Source: DASUPK01 sp963843085
GTDB taxonomy: Bacteria > Actinomycetota > Thermoleophilia > Solirubrobacterales > 70-9
Length of the DNA stretch: 64,000 nt
Direction of reading: 5' to 3'
Assembly: GCA_963843085.1 (NCBI GenBank)
Contig: CAWJJG010000011.1
Span: forward strand, 1,054,001 to 1,118,000
A program made the position numbers and the translations under genes. The notes beneath the pieces are model-generated. The model did no database searches. It saw only the letters and a list, made by a program, of their open reading frames with translations, and was not told the origin of the DNA. How positions within the stretch are numbered: position 1 is the first letter of the stretch; every line of letters starts with the position of its first letter. This document shows, piece by piece, positions 8,518 through 16,348 of the stretch.

Positions 8518-10086
8518 ATGAGAGAGAAGAACCCGGTCACCCATGAGGAGAAGCTCGCCTACCTTCGCGAACTGCGCGAGGAGGCGGTCCACGCCGGCTC
8601 CGAGGAGGCGGTGCAGAAGCAGCACGCCAAGGGGAAGCTCACCGCCCGCGAGCGGATCGAGAAGCTGCTCGACCCCGGCTCCTTCGAGGAGCTCGACACC
8701 TTCGTCCGGCACCGCACCCACGAGTTCGAGATGGACAAGCGCCGCCCGTACGGCGACGCGGTGGTGACCGGCTACGGCACGATCGACGGCCGCACCGTCT
8801 TCGTCTTCTCCCAGGACTTCACCGTCTTCGGCGGCTCGCTCGGCGAGGTGATGGCCGAGAAGATGGTCAAGGTGATGGACCTGGCCGCCAAGGTCGGGGC
8901 ACCGGTGATCGGGATCAACGACTCCGGGGGGGCCCGCATCCAGGAAGGCGTCGTCTCACTGGGCGCTTACGGCGATGTCTTCGTCCGCAACGTCCAGTGC
9001 TCGGGAGTGATCCCGCAGATCAGCCTGATCATGGGCCCGTGCGCGGGAGGCGCCGTCTACTCCCCCGCCATGACCGACTTCATCTTCATGGTCAAGGAGA
9101 CCTCGCACATGTTCATCACCGGCCCCGAGGTGATCAAGACGGTCACCGGTGAGGAGGTCGAGTTCGAGGAGCTCGGTGGCGCGATGAGCCACAACAGCAA
9201 GTCAGGAGTCGCCCACTTCGCGTCCGACGACGAGGAGAGCTGCCTCGAGGACGTCCGCTACCTGATGAGCTTCCTGCCGCTCAACAACCTCGAGCTGCCG
9301 CCTCGGGTCGAGCCCACCGACGATCCCGATCGCGAGGACCCCGAGCTGGACACGCTCGTCCCCGACGACCCCCAGAAGCCCTACGACATGCGCGAGGTCG
9401 TCGCGCGGATCGTGGACGACGGCGAGTTCTTCGAGGTCCACGAGCACTTCGCCAAGAACATCATCTGCGGGTTCTCCCGGCTCGACGGACACCCGGTGGG
9501 CATCGTCGGGAACCAGCCGGCCTTCCTCGCCGGGGTGCTCGACATCGAGGCATCCGAGAAGGCCGCGCGCTTCGTCCGCACCTGTGACGCCTTCAACGTC
9601 CCGCTGCTCACCTTCACCGACGTCCCCGGCTTCCTCCCCGGCACCTCGCAGGAGTGGGGCGGGATCATCCGCCATGGCGCGAAGCTGCTCTACGCATTCA
9701 CCGAGGCGACGGTCCCGAAGCTCACGGTCGTCACCCGAAAGGCCTACGGCGGCGCCTACGACGTCATGAACTCCAAGCACATGCTGGCCGACTTCAACTT
9801 CGCCTGGCCGACGGCGGAAGTCGCGGTCATGGGCCCGGAGGGTGCGGTCAACATCATCTACCGCCGCGACCTGGCCAAGTCGCCGACCCCCGACGAGCGC
9901 CGCTCCAAGCTGATCGACGACTACAAGGCGCACTTCGCGAACCCCTACTCGGCGGCCGAGCGCGGCTACATCGACGACGTGATCGAGCCGCACCAGACGC
10001 GCCCGAAGCTGATCCGGGCGCTGCGCACCCTGCAGACCAAGCGCGTCGACGGCCCGAAGCGCAAGCACGGCAACATCCCGCTTTAG
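8518..10086 (+). CDS. pccB: Propionyl-CoA carboxylase beta (carboxyltransferase) subunit
   Basis: A 522-residue crotonase-fold carboxyltransferase that moves CO2 from carboxybiotin to acyl-CoA. KGKLTARERIEKLLD near the N-terminus, the oxyanion-hole stretches around NDSGGARIQEG and GPCAGGAVYSP, and KAYGGAYDVMNSKH near residue 415 are all conserved. In Streptomyces the residue in GGAY-x-VM is Asp in the propionyl enzyme and Ile in the acetyl enzyme; here it is Asp415, supporting propionyl-CoA. TAGACT lies 9 nt before ATG, with no Shine-Dalgarno. The epsilon-like gene overlaps its stop codon; the biotin-carrying alpha subunit is 10 kb away at 20534. Confidence 0.92.
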   Translation: MREKNPVTHEEKLAYLRELREEAVHAGSEEAVQKQHAKGKLTARERIEKLLDPGSFEELDTFVRHRTHEFEMDKRRPYGDAVVTGYGTIDGRTVFVFSQDFTVFGGSLGEVMAEKMVKVMDLAAKVGAPVIGINDSGGARIQEGVVSLGAYGDVFVRNVQCSGVIPQISLIMGPCAGGAVYSPAMTDFIFMVKETSHMFITGPEVIKTVTGEEVEFEELGGAMSHNSKSGVAHFASDDEESCLEDVRYLMSFLPLNNLELPPRVEPTDDPDREDPELDTLVPDDPQKPYDMREVVARIVDDGEFFEVHEHFAKNIICGFSRLDGHPVGIVGNQPAFLAGVLDIEASEKAARFVRTCDAFNVPLLTFTDVPGFLPGTSQEWGGIIRHGAKLLYAFTEATVPKLTVVTRKAYGGAYDVMNSKHMLADFNFAWPTAEVAVMGPEGAVNIIYRRDLAKSPTPDERRSKLIDDYKAHFANPYSAAERGYIDDVIEPHQTRPKLIRALRTLQTKRVDGPKRKHGNIPL

Positions 10087-10316
10087 TGGCACGCAACGGC
10101 AAGCAGAGCCCTCCGCGTCCGAGGATCTCAATCGAGAGCGCGGCCCAGCCCGATGAGGCCGCCGCGATCGCCGCGGCGCTCGAGCGCTTCCTCTGGGAGA
10201 CGGCCCCGGCCCCCCGTCCGGCGGAGGTGAACCGCTGGCAGCAGACGGCCCTGCGCGAGGGCGTCAGCGCCCGATCCGGCCTTGGATTGGGCTGGGGGAT
10301 CGCGCCCGTCACCTAG
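10086..10316 (+). CDS. Acyl-CoA carboxylase epsilon-like subunit
   Basis: A 76-residue protein starting at a GTG that overlaps the pccB stop (TAGTG). A Pro/Arg N-terminus is followed by QPDEAAAIAAALERFLWE and a Trp plus Arg-containing end, the pattern of the small epsilon subunits (EEIAAI...AL, then W...R) that bind and activate the alpha-beta core of actinobacterial acyl-CoA carboxylases. Position directly after the beta gene is the usual one for this family. Sequence similarity is low, as normal for these subunits, so the call rests on position, size and the helix motif. Confidence 0.7.
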   Translation: MARNGKQSPPRPRISIESAAQPDEAAAIAAALERFLWETAPAPRPAEVNRWQQTALREGVSARSGLGLGWGIAPVT

Positions 10317-10322
10317 CCGGGC

Positions 10323-10360
10323 TTGTACGGCGGCGGCAAGTGCAATAGAACACTTGCCGC
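10323..10360 (+). promoter_or_regulatory. Dodecin promoter overlaid by a 10-bp palindrome
   Basis: TTGTAC (10323-10328), a 17-bp spacer and TAGAAC (10346-10351) form a promoter for the dodecin gene. GCGGCAAGTG (10333-10342) and CACTTGCCGC (10351-10360) are perfect inverted arms around CAATAGAA, so the -10 element sits in the loop. The palindrome could be an operator, or the terminator of the carboxylase operon, or both; no T-run follows. Confidence 0.6.
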
Positions 10361-10391
10361 AAACACATCGCGCTTCTACAGAGGAGGGCTC

Positions 10392-10601
10392 GTGGCCGTC
10401 GTAAAGATCCTTGAGTTGGTCGGAAGCTCCAAGAAGTCTTCGGATGACGCCGCACAGCAGGCGCTGAAGCAGGCGCAGGGCTCGCTTCGGAACATCCGCG
10501 CGATCGATGTCGTCTCGACGGGACTCCGGGGCGAGAACCTCGACGAGTGGCGCGCTCACGTCCGCGTGGCGTTCCTGGTCGAGGGCAGCGAAGTCGACTG
10601 A
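10392..10601 (+). CDS. Dodecin family flavin-binding protein
   Basis: A 69-residue protein with the dodecin layout: VVKILELVGSS, then a helix (DDAAQQALKQAQGSLRNI), AIDVVSTG and a final strand WRAHVRVAFLVE. Dodecins assemble into hollow dodecamers that store or buffer flavins or CoA compounds. The GTG at 10392 is preceded by GAGGAGG 5 nt upstream, one of the clearest ribosome sites in the window. It has its own promoter with an overlapping palindrome. Length and motifs agree fully with the family. Confidence 0.92.
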   Translation: MAVVKILELVGSSKKSSDDAAQQALKQAQGSLRNIRAIDVVSTGLRGENLDEWRAHVRVAFLVEGSEVD

Positions 10602-10682
10602 GCTTGGGAGGAGAGGTGGCGGCGGGCGGCGGCAGGGCGGCCTCCGCCGCCTCTCGATCCCCGGCCTGGACGAACGCGCGAG

Positions 10683-10711
10683 TTGATTCGCCCGCCCGCC
10701 CCGCCTACCCT
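10683..10711 (+). promoter_or_regulatory. Promoter of the secreted laminin-B-like protein gene
   Basis: TTGATT (10683-10688), exactly 17 bp, then TACCCT (10706-10711). The start codon is 28 bp further on with AGGGGG before it. The spacer is almost pure C/G. Confidence 0.5.
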
Positions 10712-10739
10712 GCGCTGACTACCGACCAGGGGGTTGGCC

Positions 10740-11546
10740 ATGTGCGGATGGATCCGCGCAGAGGTGGGCATCAGGACGATGGGCGTCATTGCGCTGCTGG
10801 CGGCGGCGGCTCTTGCGATGGCGGGACCCGCGAGCGCCACCGTGCTCGACTACACCTTCGACGCCGGCAATGAGGGCTGGCAGCAGGCGCAGGATCCTGC
10901 CAACGGGCCCTTTGTCGCTGCGACCTTCCAGTCGAGTGACGGAAACCCCGGCGGTCACCTCGGCACCGTCGACACCGGACCCGAAACCGGTTGCCCTGAC
11001 AAGGAGCCGTGCCAGCTGCTCACGTACTACAGCCCGTTCGTCCCTCCCCTGGGCGCCAACTACAGGGGCACCGGCGCATTCGATCTGCGCTCCAGCGTCA
11101 CCCCTCAATTCGGGGCCGAGCTGCTGCTGCTCCCGCAGCATGGGCTCGACTATCTGGACGGCCTGATCCCGACGAGCGTCGGAGCCGGCTACCACCGGCT
11201 CTCCATCCGGCTCGACGAGACCGCCAACTGGGCGGTCTGTCCCTATGCCGGCGGGACCTGCAGCCCGCCCAGTCAGGCGACGTTCCAGACCCTGATCGAG
11301 GACAGCGACGAGATCGCGGTGATCGTGGACGTCGGCGCCAACCGGACCGGCGAGACCTATGACCTGGACAACGTCAGCCTGACCAACGGCGGCCCGCAGC
11401 CACCCCCGCCTCCGCCAAACAAGAAGAAGTGGAAGAAGTGCAAGCGCAAGCACCACCGGGCCGCTTCCGCGAAGAAGCACAAGTGCAAGAAGAAGAAGAA
11501 GAAGAAGAAGAAGCGGCGCGTCCCGCGGTCGGCGCTCAGAGGGTGA
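10740..11546 (+). CDS. Secreted protein with laminin-B-like domain and polylysine tail
   Basis: A 268-residue exported protein. Near the N-terminus MGVIALLAAAALAMAGPASA is a signal peptide; the annotated ATG at 10740, behind AGGGGG, adds a short hydrophilic n-region, and ATG 10779 is an alternative. The mature part begins DYTFDAGNEGWQ and has a jelly-roll pattern (YYSPFV, GAFDLRSS, EDSDEIAVIVDVGAN) like laminin domain IV / CBM-like sandwiches. After PPPPPP the last 45 residues are nearly all Lys/Arg/His, including nine consecutive Lys. Two Cys pairs suggest disulfides. Probably held on the anionic cell surface by the tail. It overlaps the convergent gene by 11 bp. Confidence 0.65.
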   Translation: MCGWIRAEVGIRTMGVIALLAAAALAMAGPASATVLDYTFDAGNEGWQQAQDPANGPFVAATFQSSDGNPGGHLGTVDTGPETGCPDKEPCQLLTYYSPFVPPLGANYRGTGAFDLRSSVTPQFGAELLLLPQHGLDYLDGLIPTSVGAGYHRLSIRLDETANWAVCPYAGGTCSPPSQATFQTLIEDSDEIAVIVDVGANRTGETYDLDNVSLTNGGPQPPPPPPNKKKWKKCKRKHHRAASAKKHKCKKKKKKKKKRRVPRSALRG

Positions 11547-12483
11547 CCATCGTGGCTGCCACCTCACCCTCCCGCCAGAGCCTGTAGATCGCGTGGCAGA
11601 TCGCCAGGTCCTGGATCGCCAGGCCGGTCGAGTCGAACAGCGTGATCTCGCCGTCGGAGCGCGTCCAGGTCGAGTTCCCGGCGATGACGTCCCCGATCTG
11701 CGTGACGCCCTCACGCGAGAGCACCCCCGCCTCGACAGCGTTGGCGAGCTCGCCCCCTGCACTCGCCTGCTCCCACTCGTCGCAGAACAGGGTGCAGCGC
11801 CGGATCGCCTCGAGCTGGACCTCCTGCTTGCCGTGGGCGTCGGCCCCCAAGACGGCCAGATGCTGGCCGGGAAGGAGCTCGTCGGCCAGGATCACGGGCT
11901 CATTCCCCGGAGTGACGGTCACCACGACGTCCTGGGTGGCAGCTTCCCTGCGGTCGCCGACCCGCCACCCGAGCTCCTCGGCGAGCGCGCCGGCGACCTC
12001 AGGCCGGATGTCGGAACAGACACCCTCGTCGTATCCCGCGGCCGCCAGGCACCGGGCAGACCAGGCGCCGTTCACGCCGCAGCCCACGATGCCGACGGTG
12101 CTCGCCTCATCCAGGGCGAGCACCTGAGCCGACACCGCAGCGGCCGCACCGGTCCGCAGCGAGGTGACGGAGGAGCACTCGATCACGGCCAGCTCCTCTC
12201 CGGTCTCCGCGTCGGAGAGGAGAACCTCGCCGCGAACGACGGGCAGCCCCTTTGCGGTGTTGCCCGGGAACGAGGTCACCCACTTGAGCAGCGCCATCCC
12301 GTCTCCCCGGGCCGGCATGGCTCTGAAGTCGCCGAAGGGTGGGCTGTCGAGATACACCTTCGCAGGCATCTCCCAGTCTCCGCGCGCATACCGCTCGAAG
12401 GCCTCGCGGGTACGCTCAATCGCCGTGCGGGGATCAATCGCCTCGAGCACGGCCCGCCGGGAGATCACCGGAATCTGGGTCAC
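11536..12483 (-). CDS. Ornithine cyclodeaminase / mu-crystallin family protein
   Basis: A 315-residue NAD(P)-dependent enzyme. The N-terminal half carries the substrate-side residues of the family (FRAMPARG, LLKWVTSFPGN, SLRTGAAAAVSA), and the Rossmann half has TVGIVGCGVNGAW for dinucleotide binding, VTVTPGNEPVI and VLGADAHGKQEV. Members include ornithine cyclodeaminase, alanine dehydrogenase and ketimine reductases, so the precise substrate is open. Length is normal. Its 3' end overlaps the last codons of the convergent secreted-protein gene. No clear operon partner. Confidence 0.85.
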   Translation of the reverse strand: MTQIPVISRRAVLEAIDPRTAIERTREAFERYARGDWEMPAKVYLDSPPFGDFRAMPARGDGMALLKWVTSFPGNTAKGLPVVRGEVLLSDAETGEELAVIECSSVTSLRTGAAAAVSAQVLALDEASTVGIVGCGVNGAWSARCLAAAGYDEGVCSDIRPEVAGALAEELGWRVGDRREAATQDVVVTVTPGNEPVILADELLPGQHLAVLGADAHGKQEVQLEAIRRCTLFCDEWEQASAGGELANAVEAGVLSREGVTQIGDVIAGNSTWTRSDGEITLFDSTGLAIQDLAICHAIYRLWREGEVAATMVTL

Positions 12484-12542
12484 CCGGCGATTCTCGCGAT
12501 CAGAGCAACAAATCGACTGCCGGCGGGTTTAGGGTCATTGAG

Positions 12543-13406
12543 ATGAAGCGGGGGAAGAGAAAGCATTTCGCCGGCCTGGCGGCCGCCGTCGCGGTCACGG
12601 GCCTGGCCTTCGCCGGCACGGCCCAGGCGTCGGTGACGATCGGGAGCAGTCTTGCGGCGACCCCGGCAGGCACGGCGCCGCCAGGTTGCAACTCATTCCC
12701 GTGCACGGCTGTCAACAACAGCCTCAATGCGTCAGCGACCGCGCCGGATGGGCTTTGGTCGCCGGTGAACGGCACGGTGACGAGCTGGCGCATGAAATCG
12801 AACAGCGCAGGATTTGCAGGGTTCCGCGTCCTCACCTCGGTCGGGGGGACAACGTTCACCGGAGGCCCGGACGCCACCCCGGAACATGTCGCCGCCGGGG
12901 GCATCTCGGGGCCGTTCGCGGACTCCCAGCCGATCAAGATCGGGGACGCCATCGGCCTCAACTCTCAGATGGGCATGCTCGACCAGGCGGTGAACCCGGG
13001 CGCCAGCCAGGTCAGCTGGTTCAACCCCACACTCTCCGAGGGAGCGACGCTGGCAGGGAACGCCGGCGGCGGCTACGAGGTCCTCGTCCAGGCCACTATC
13101 GAGCCGACGAACGCGATCAGCTTCGGGAAGGTGAGGAAGAACAAGAAGAAGGGGAAGGCGATCGTGACGATGACCGTCCCCAATCCCGGGACCCTCCTCT
13201 ACACGCATAAGGGGATCAAGGTGGTCGGCCCGCCGACGGTCACGGCGCCCGGCGACGTGCAGCTGGTGATCAAGCCGAAGGCGAACACCCGCAGGAAGCT
13301 CGACAAGAAGGGCAAGGCCCGGGTCGGCTTCAACGTCCGGTTTACGCCCACCGGCGGGACGCTCGCGACGCAGCACGAGAACGTCAAGCTGCGCAAGAAG
13401 CACTAG
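12543..13406 (+). CDS. Secreted protein with basic C-terminal module
   Basis: A 287-residue exported protein with a strongly basic n-region (MKRGKRKHF) and an Ala-x-Ala site after the hydrophobic run (TAQASV, about residue 31). The middle is a beta-rich domain with one Cys pair (CNSFPC) and no family I can name. The last ~100 residues repeat the module at the end of the protein at 4501-5421: a KKxKKGKA start, a KLDKKGKARVGFNVRFTPTGGT core and a final VKLRKKH. TAGGGT lies 7 nt before the ATG without a ribosome site, so a leaderless start is likely. Function unknown; surface localisation is inferred. Confidence 0.6.
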   Translation: MKRGKRKHFAGLAAAVAVTGLAFAGTAQASVTIGSSLAATPAGTAPPGCNSFPCTAVNNSLNASATAPDGLWSPVNGTVTSWRMKSNSAGFAGFRVLTSVGGTTFTGGPDATPEHVAAGGISGPFADSQPIKIGDAIGLNSQMGMLDQAVNPGASQVSWFNPTLSEGATLAGNAGGGYEVLVQATIEPTNAISFGKVRKNKKKGKAIVTMTVPNPGTLLYTHKGIKVVGPPTVTAPGDVQLVIKPKANTRRKLDKKGKARVGFNVRFTPTGGTLATQHENVKLRKKH

Positions 13407-13513
13407 CTACCGCTCCGCGCTCGTCGAGACCCCGGGCTACGGCAGCTTCGCCTGAGCGCGCGGCCCGTTCGGGGCGCGGCTACCCTGCAGCGGCCCCGCC
13501 CCGCCCGTAATCA

Positions 13514-13541
13514 CCTTAAACTCGATCAGGTTTGCTAGATT
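13514..13541 (+). promoter_or_regulatory. Sulfite reductase promoter with CCTT-N10-AGG box
   Basis: TGCTAGATT (13533-13541) is an extended -10 element. Immediately upstream, at the -35 position, lies CCTTAAACTCGATCAGG (13514-13530), preceded by ATCA. A same-length box with the same ATCACCTT start is found before the ATP sulfurylase gene (16327-16343), suggesting a shared regulator such as the nearby Rrf2 protein. Confidence 0.45.
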
Positions 13542-13598
13542 GGGCGCGCGCTACCCAGCCCGGGCAAGGCTACGTCGACGAAAGGAAAGCCGGTTTCC

Positions 13599-15524
13599 AT
13601 GGAGCCCGTCTCCGCCCCGTCCAAGGGGGCCAAGACCAGCAACGGCACACCCGTGCCGGCCAAGAAGCTCGCCGACCCCTCGACCCTCAAGCAGGAGCCG
13701 GACAAGAAACAGCACGGCAAGGGAAAGATCGGGTCGCTCGAGAACCCCGAGGTCTACGACAACGTCCCTGGGCACGTGATCCCGGTCCTCGAGCGGGAGT
13801 TCGACGACTTCGACACCGAGGCCGCCAGCTTCCTGAGGGGCGAGCAGACCGAGGAGCAGTTCATCGGCTTTCGCCTGAAGCAAGGCGTCTACGGCCAGCG
13901 CCAGCCCGACGTGCAGATGTGCCGCATCAAGCTTCCGTTCGGCGGCGTCAACCCCGAGCAGATGGAGACGTTCGCGGACGTGGTCGAGCAGTTCGCGCCC
14001 CTCAACAAGGGCCACATCACGACCCGTCAGAACATCCAGATCCATCACATCCCCTTGGCCGATATGGCCGAGCTGATCCGCCAGATCAGCTCGGCGGGTC
14101 TCTCCTCGCGCGAGGGATGCGGGAACACGATCCGCAACGTCACCGGCGACCCATGGGCCGGTGTCGCAGACGACGAGCCCTTCGACATCACTCCCTACGC
14201 CGCCGCCTACACGCGCTACTTCGTCCGCCACCCGACCACCCAGCTGATGCCCCGCAAGGTGAAGACCGCGTTCACCGCCAGCGACGCCGACCGGGCGATC
14301 ACCGGAATCCACGACGTCGGCTTCATCCCCAAGGTCAGGGAGATCGACGGCAAGCAGGTCAAGGGCGTCGAGATCCGGATCGGCGGCGGCACCTCGATCC
14401 AGCCCCGGATCGCACCCACCCTGAACGAGTTCGTCGAGCTCGACAACGGCGACTACCTGAAGTGGACCGAGGCGGCCCTGCGGATCTTCGACCGCCAGGA
14501 ATGGCTGCGCGAGAACCGCATGCGCGCCCGGATCAAGGTGCTGGTCGACAAGATCGGGATGGATGCCTTCCGCGAGCTCGTCGACGAGGAGCTCGAGGGC
14601 GATTGGGTCTCCGAGCGCGACTTCAGCATCGATCACCTTCTCTATGTCCATGACGAGGAGGCCGATGCCCCCGCCGTTCCGCAGAGCTACGGCTCGCCGA
14701 ACGGCGACAAGTCGGAATTCGACGCCTGGGTCGAAGCAAACGTGGCGCCCCAGCGCCAGGACGGCTTCGTCACCGCCACGGTCAAGGTGACCCGTGGCGA
14801 CCTGACGCCACGGCAGTTCCGCGGCCTCGCCCAGATCATGCGCGACTTCACCGGCGGCTTCGCCCGCACCACCGTCCAGCAGAACCTGGTGCTGCGCTGG
14901 GTCCGGCCCGAGTACCTCTATGACCTCTGGATCGGTCTCAAGGACCTGGACCTCGGCGACTCCGGCGCGTTCAGCATCACCGACGTGGTGAGCTGCCCGG
15001 GCACCGACAGCTGCAAGCTCGGCATCACCGCCTCGATGGGCCTGAACGCGGAGCTCCAGCAACGGCTCGAGGAGATGGAGATCACGGATCCGCTCACCAA
15101 GCAGATCCACATCAAGATGAGTGGCTGCCCCAACGGCTGCTCCCAGCACCACATCGCCACGATCGGCTTCTACGGGGCCTCCATCAAGGTCGGCGAGCAC
15201 ACGATTCCCGCCTACATCCCGCACATCGCCGGCAACTTCGAGGGTGGCGACGTCACCTTCGGCCACCGGCTCAAGGCCCGGCTTCCCGCCAAACGGGTGC
15301 CGGAGGCGGTCGAGCGCTGGATCCGCAACTACGAGGAGAAGCGGAACGACGGCGAGGACTTCAACTCGTTCGTCGACCGCACCGGCTTCGACCAGTTCGA
15401 GGAGCTGATCTCCGACCTGAAGCTGCCCGTGGAGTTCAACGCCGACAACCTCCTCTTCTTCATCGACTGGAACCGCTCCGAGCCCTACAAGGTCGAGCGC
15501 GGCGAGGGGGAGTGCGCGGTCTAG
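13599..15524 (+). CDS. sir: Ferredoxin-dependent sulfite/nitrite reductase
   Basis: A 641-residue siroheme enzyme expected to reduce sulfite to sulfide with six electrons from ferredoxin. The siroheme-[4Fe-4S] ligands are visible as SCPGTDSCKLG (C-x5-C) near residue 468 and SGCPNGCSQHH (C-x3-C) near residue 508; two ferredoxin-like repeats (NKGHITTRQNIQIHH, then FARTTVQQNLVLRW) are typical. The sequence alone fits sulfite or nitrite reductase, but the APS reductase, ATP sulfurylase and APS kinase genes directly after it make sulfite the likely substrate. AAAGGAAAG precedes the ATG. The next gene starts on its stop codon (TAGTG). Confidence 0.9.
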   Translation: MEPVSAPSKGAKTSNGTPVPAKKLADPSTLKQEPDKKQHGKGKIGSLENPEVYDNVPGHVIPVLEREFDDFDTEAASFLRGEQTEEQFIGFRLKQGVYGQRQPDVQMCRIKLPFGGVNPEQMETFADVVEQFAPLNKGHITTRQNIQIHHIPLADMAELIRQISSAGLSSREGCGNTIRNVTGDPWAGVADDEPFDITPYAAAYTRYFVRHPTTQLMPRKVKTAFTASDADRAITGIHDVGFIPKVREIDGKQVKGVEIRIGGGTSIQPRIAPTLNEFVELDNGDYLKWTEAALRIFDRQEWLRENRMRARIKVLVDKIGMDAFRELVDEELEGDWVSERDFSIDHLLYVHDEEADAPAVPQSYGSPNGDKSEFDAWVEANVAPQRQDGFVTATVKVTRGDLTPRQFRGLAQIMRDFTGGFARTTVQQNLVLRWVRPEYLYDLWIGLKDLDLGDSGAFSITDVVSCPGTDSCKLGITASMGLNAELQQRLEEMEITDPLTKQIHIKMSGCPNGCSQHHIATIGFYGASIKVGEHTIPAYIPHIAGNFEGGDVTFGHRLKARLPAKRVPEAVERWIRNYEEKRNDGEDFNSFVDRTGFDQFEELISDLKLPVEFNADNLLFFIDWNRSEPYKVERGEGECAV

Positions 15525-16255
15525 TGGCGACGCCCGCTACCGAACACGCCGCCGTCCCCACGGCCGAGCTGGAGAGGCTTCCCTTCGACCCGGAGGCCGT
15601 CGCCGCCGAGCTCGAGGACGCGAGCGCCGAGGAGGCGCTGCGCTGGGCGCTCGAGACCTTCAGCCCGAAGATCTACATCGCCTGCTCGTTCCAGAAGACG
15701 AGCTCGGTGACGGTCCACATGGCGAATTCGATCGACCCCGAGGCTCGCTTCTTCTACCTGGACACCGACGTGCTCTTCCCGGAGACCTACGAGACGAAGG
15801 CCCGGCTCGAGGAGCGCTACGGCATCAACTTCCACCGCTACAGCTCGATCACCCTCGAGCAGCAGAAGGGCCTCTACGGCGACGAGCTCTGGAGCCGCGA
15901 CCCGGACGCCTGCTGCGGGATCCGCAAGGTCGAGCCGATGCGCTCTGCGCTCGCCGCGGTCGACCTCTGGGTCTCGGGCATCCGGCGCTCGGACTCGCAG
16001 ACGCGGGCCGGCGCGCCCAAGTTCGGCTGGGACCAGCGCTTCGGCCTCTGGAAGCTCAACCCGCTCGCGGACTGGTCCGAGAAGGAGGTCTGGTCCTATA
16101 TCTCGGAGCACGAGATCCCCTACAACCCGCTGCACGACCGGGGCTACCCCTCGATCGGCTGCACGCACTGCACCAAGAAGCCCGGAGCCGGCGAGGACGA
16201 TCGTGCCGGGCGCTGGGCCGGCCTCGACAAGACCGAGTGCGGACTGCATGGATGA
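15524..16255 (+). CDS. cysH: Assimilatory APS reductase (iron-sulfur, thioredoxin-dependent)
   Basis: A 243-residue reductase that makes sulfite and AMP from adenylyl sulfate. A PP-loop-like ACSFQKTSSV stretch, FFYLDTDVLFPETY and the C-terminal ECGLH catalytic Cys motif are present. Two Cys pairs, DACCGIRK and GCTHCTKKP, are the ligands of the [4Fe-4S] cluster that marks APS rather than PAPS reductases (family knowledge). Start: GTG 15524, overlapping the sulfite reductase stop, gives tight coupling; a GTG 12 nt upstream is possible. It is followed by a small hairpin, then ATP sulfurylase. Confidence 0.9.
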   Translation: MATPATEHAAVPTAELERLPFDPEAVAAELEDASAEEALRWALETFSPKIYIACSFQKTSSVTVHMANSIDPEARFFYLDTDVLFPETYETKARLEERYGINFHRYSSITLEQQKGLYGDELWSRDPDACCGIRKVEPMRSALAAVDLWVSGIRRSDSQTRAGAPKFGWDQRFGLWKLNPLADWSEKEVWSYISEHEIPYNPLHDRGYPSIGCTHCTKKPGAGEDDRAGRWAGLDKTECGLHG

Positions 16256-16262
16256 AACGGGT

Positions 16263-16277
16263 CGTTGCTCCGCAACG
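16263..16277 (+). terminator. Short hairpin after cysH
   Basis: CGTTGC-TCC-GCAACG forms a perfect 6-bp stem with a 3-nt loop, 7 bp after the cysH stop. There is no T-run. It could attenuate transcription between cysH and sat or protect the upstream mRNA end. Confidence 0.4.
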
Positions 16278-16292
16278 CCCTCCCATCAACGC

Positions 16293-16343
16293 TACCCTGC
16301 CCCGCTCTTCCTGACTGAACCGATCACCTTTATCCACTCAAGG
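16293..16343 (+). promoter_or_regulatory. Candidate sat promoter region with CCTT-N9-AAGG box
   Basis: TACCCT at 16293-16298 could be a -10 element. CCTTTATCCACTCAAGG (16327-16343), preceded by ATCA, is an imperfect inverted repeat resembling the box before the sulfite reductase gene. Its right arm AAGG is also the ribosome site of sat, so a protein bound here could block both transcription and translation. Alternatively the likeness is chance. Confidence 0.35.
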
Positions 16344-16348
16344 ACGCC

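Noticed and set aside
11480..11515. AAG-repeat tract as an assembly artefact
   Set aside because: Similar Lys-rich ends occur in several other exported proteins of the window and the frame ends normally.
13551..15266. A 571-codon open frame antisense to sulfite reductase
   Set aside because: Repetitive Asp/Leu/Val/Gly composition typical of a shadow frame; the plus strand has clear catalytic motifs.
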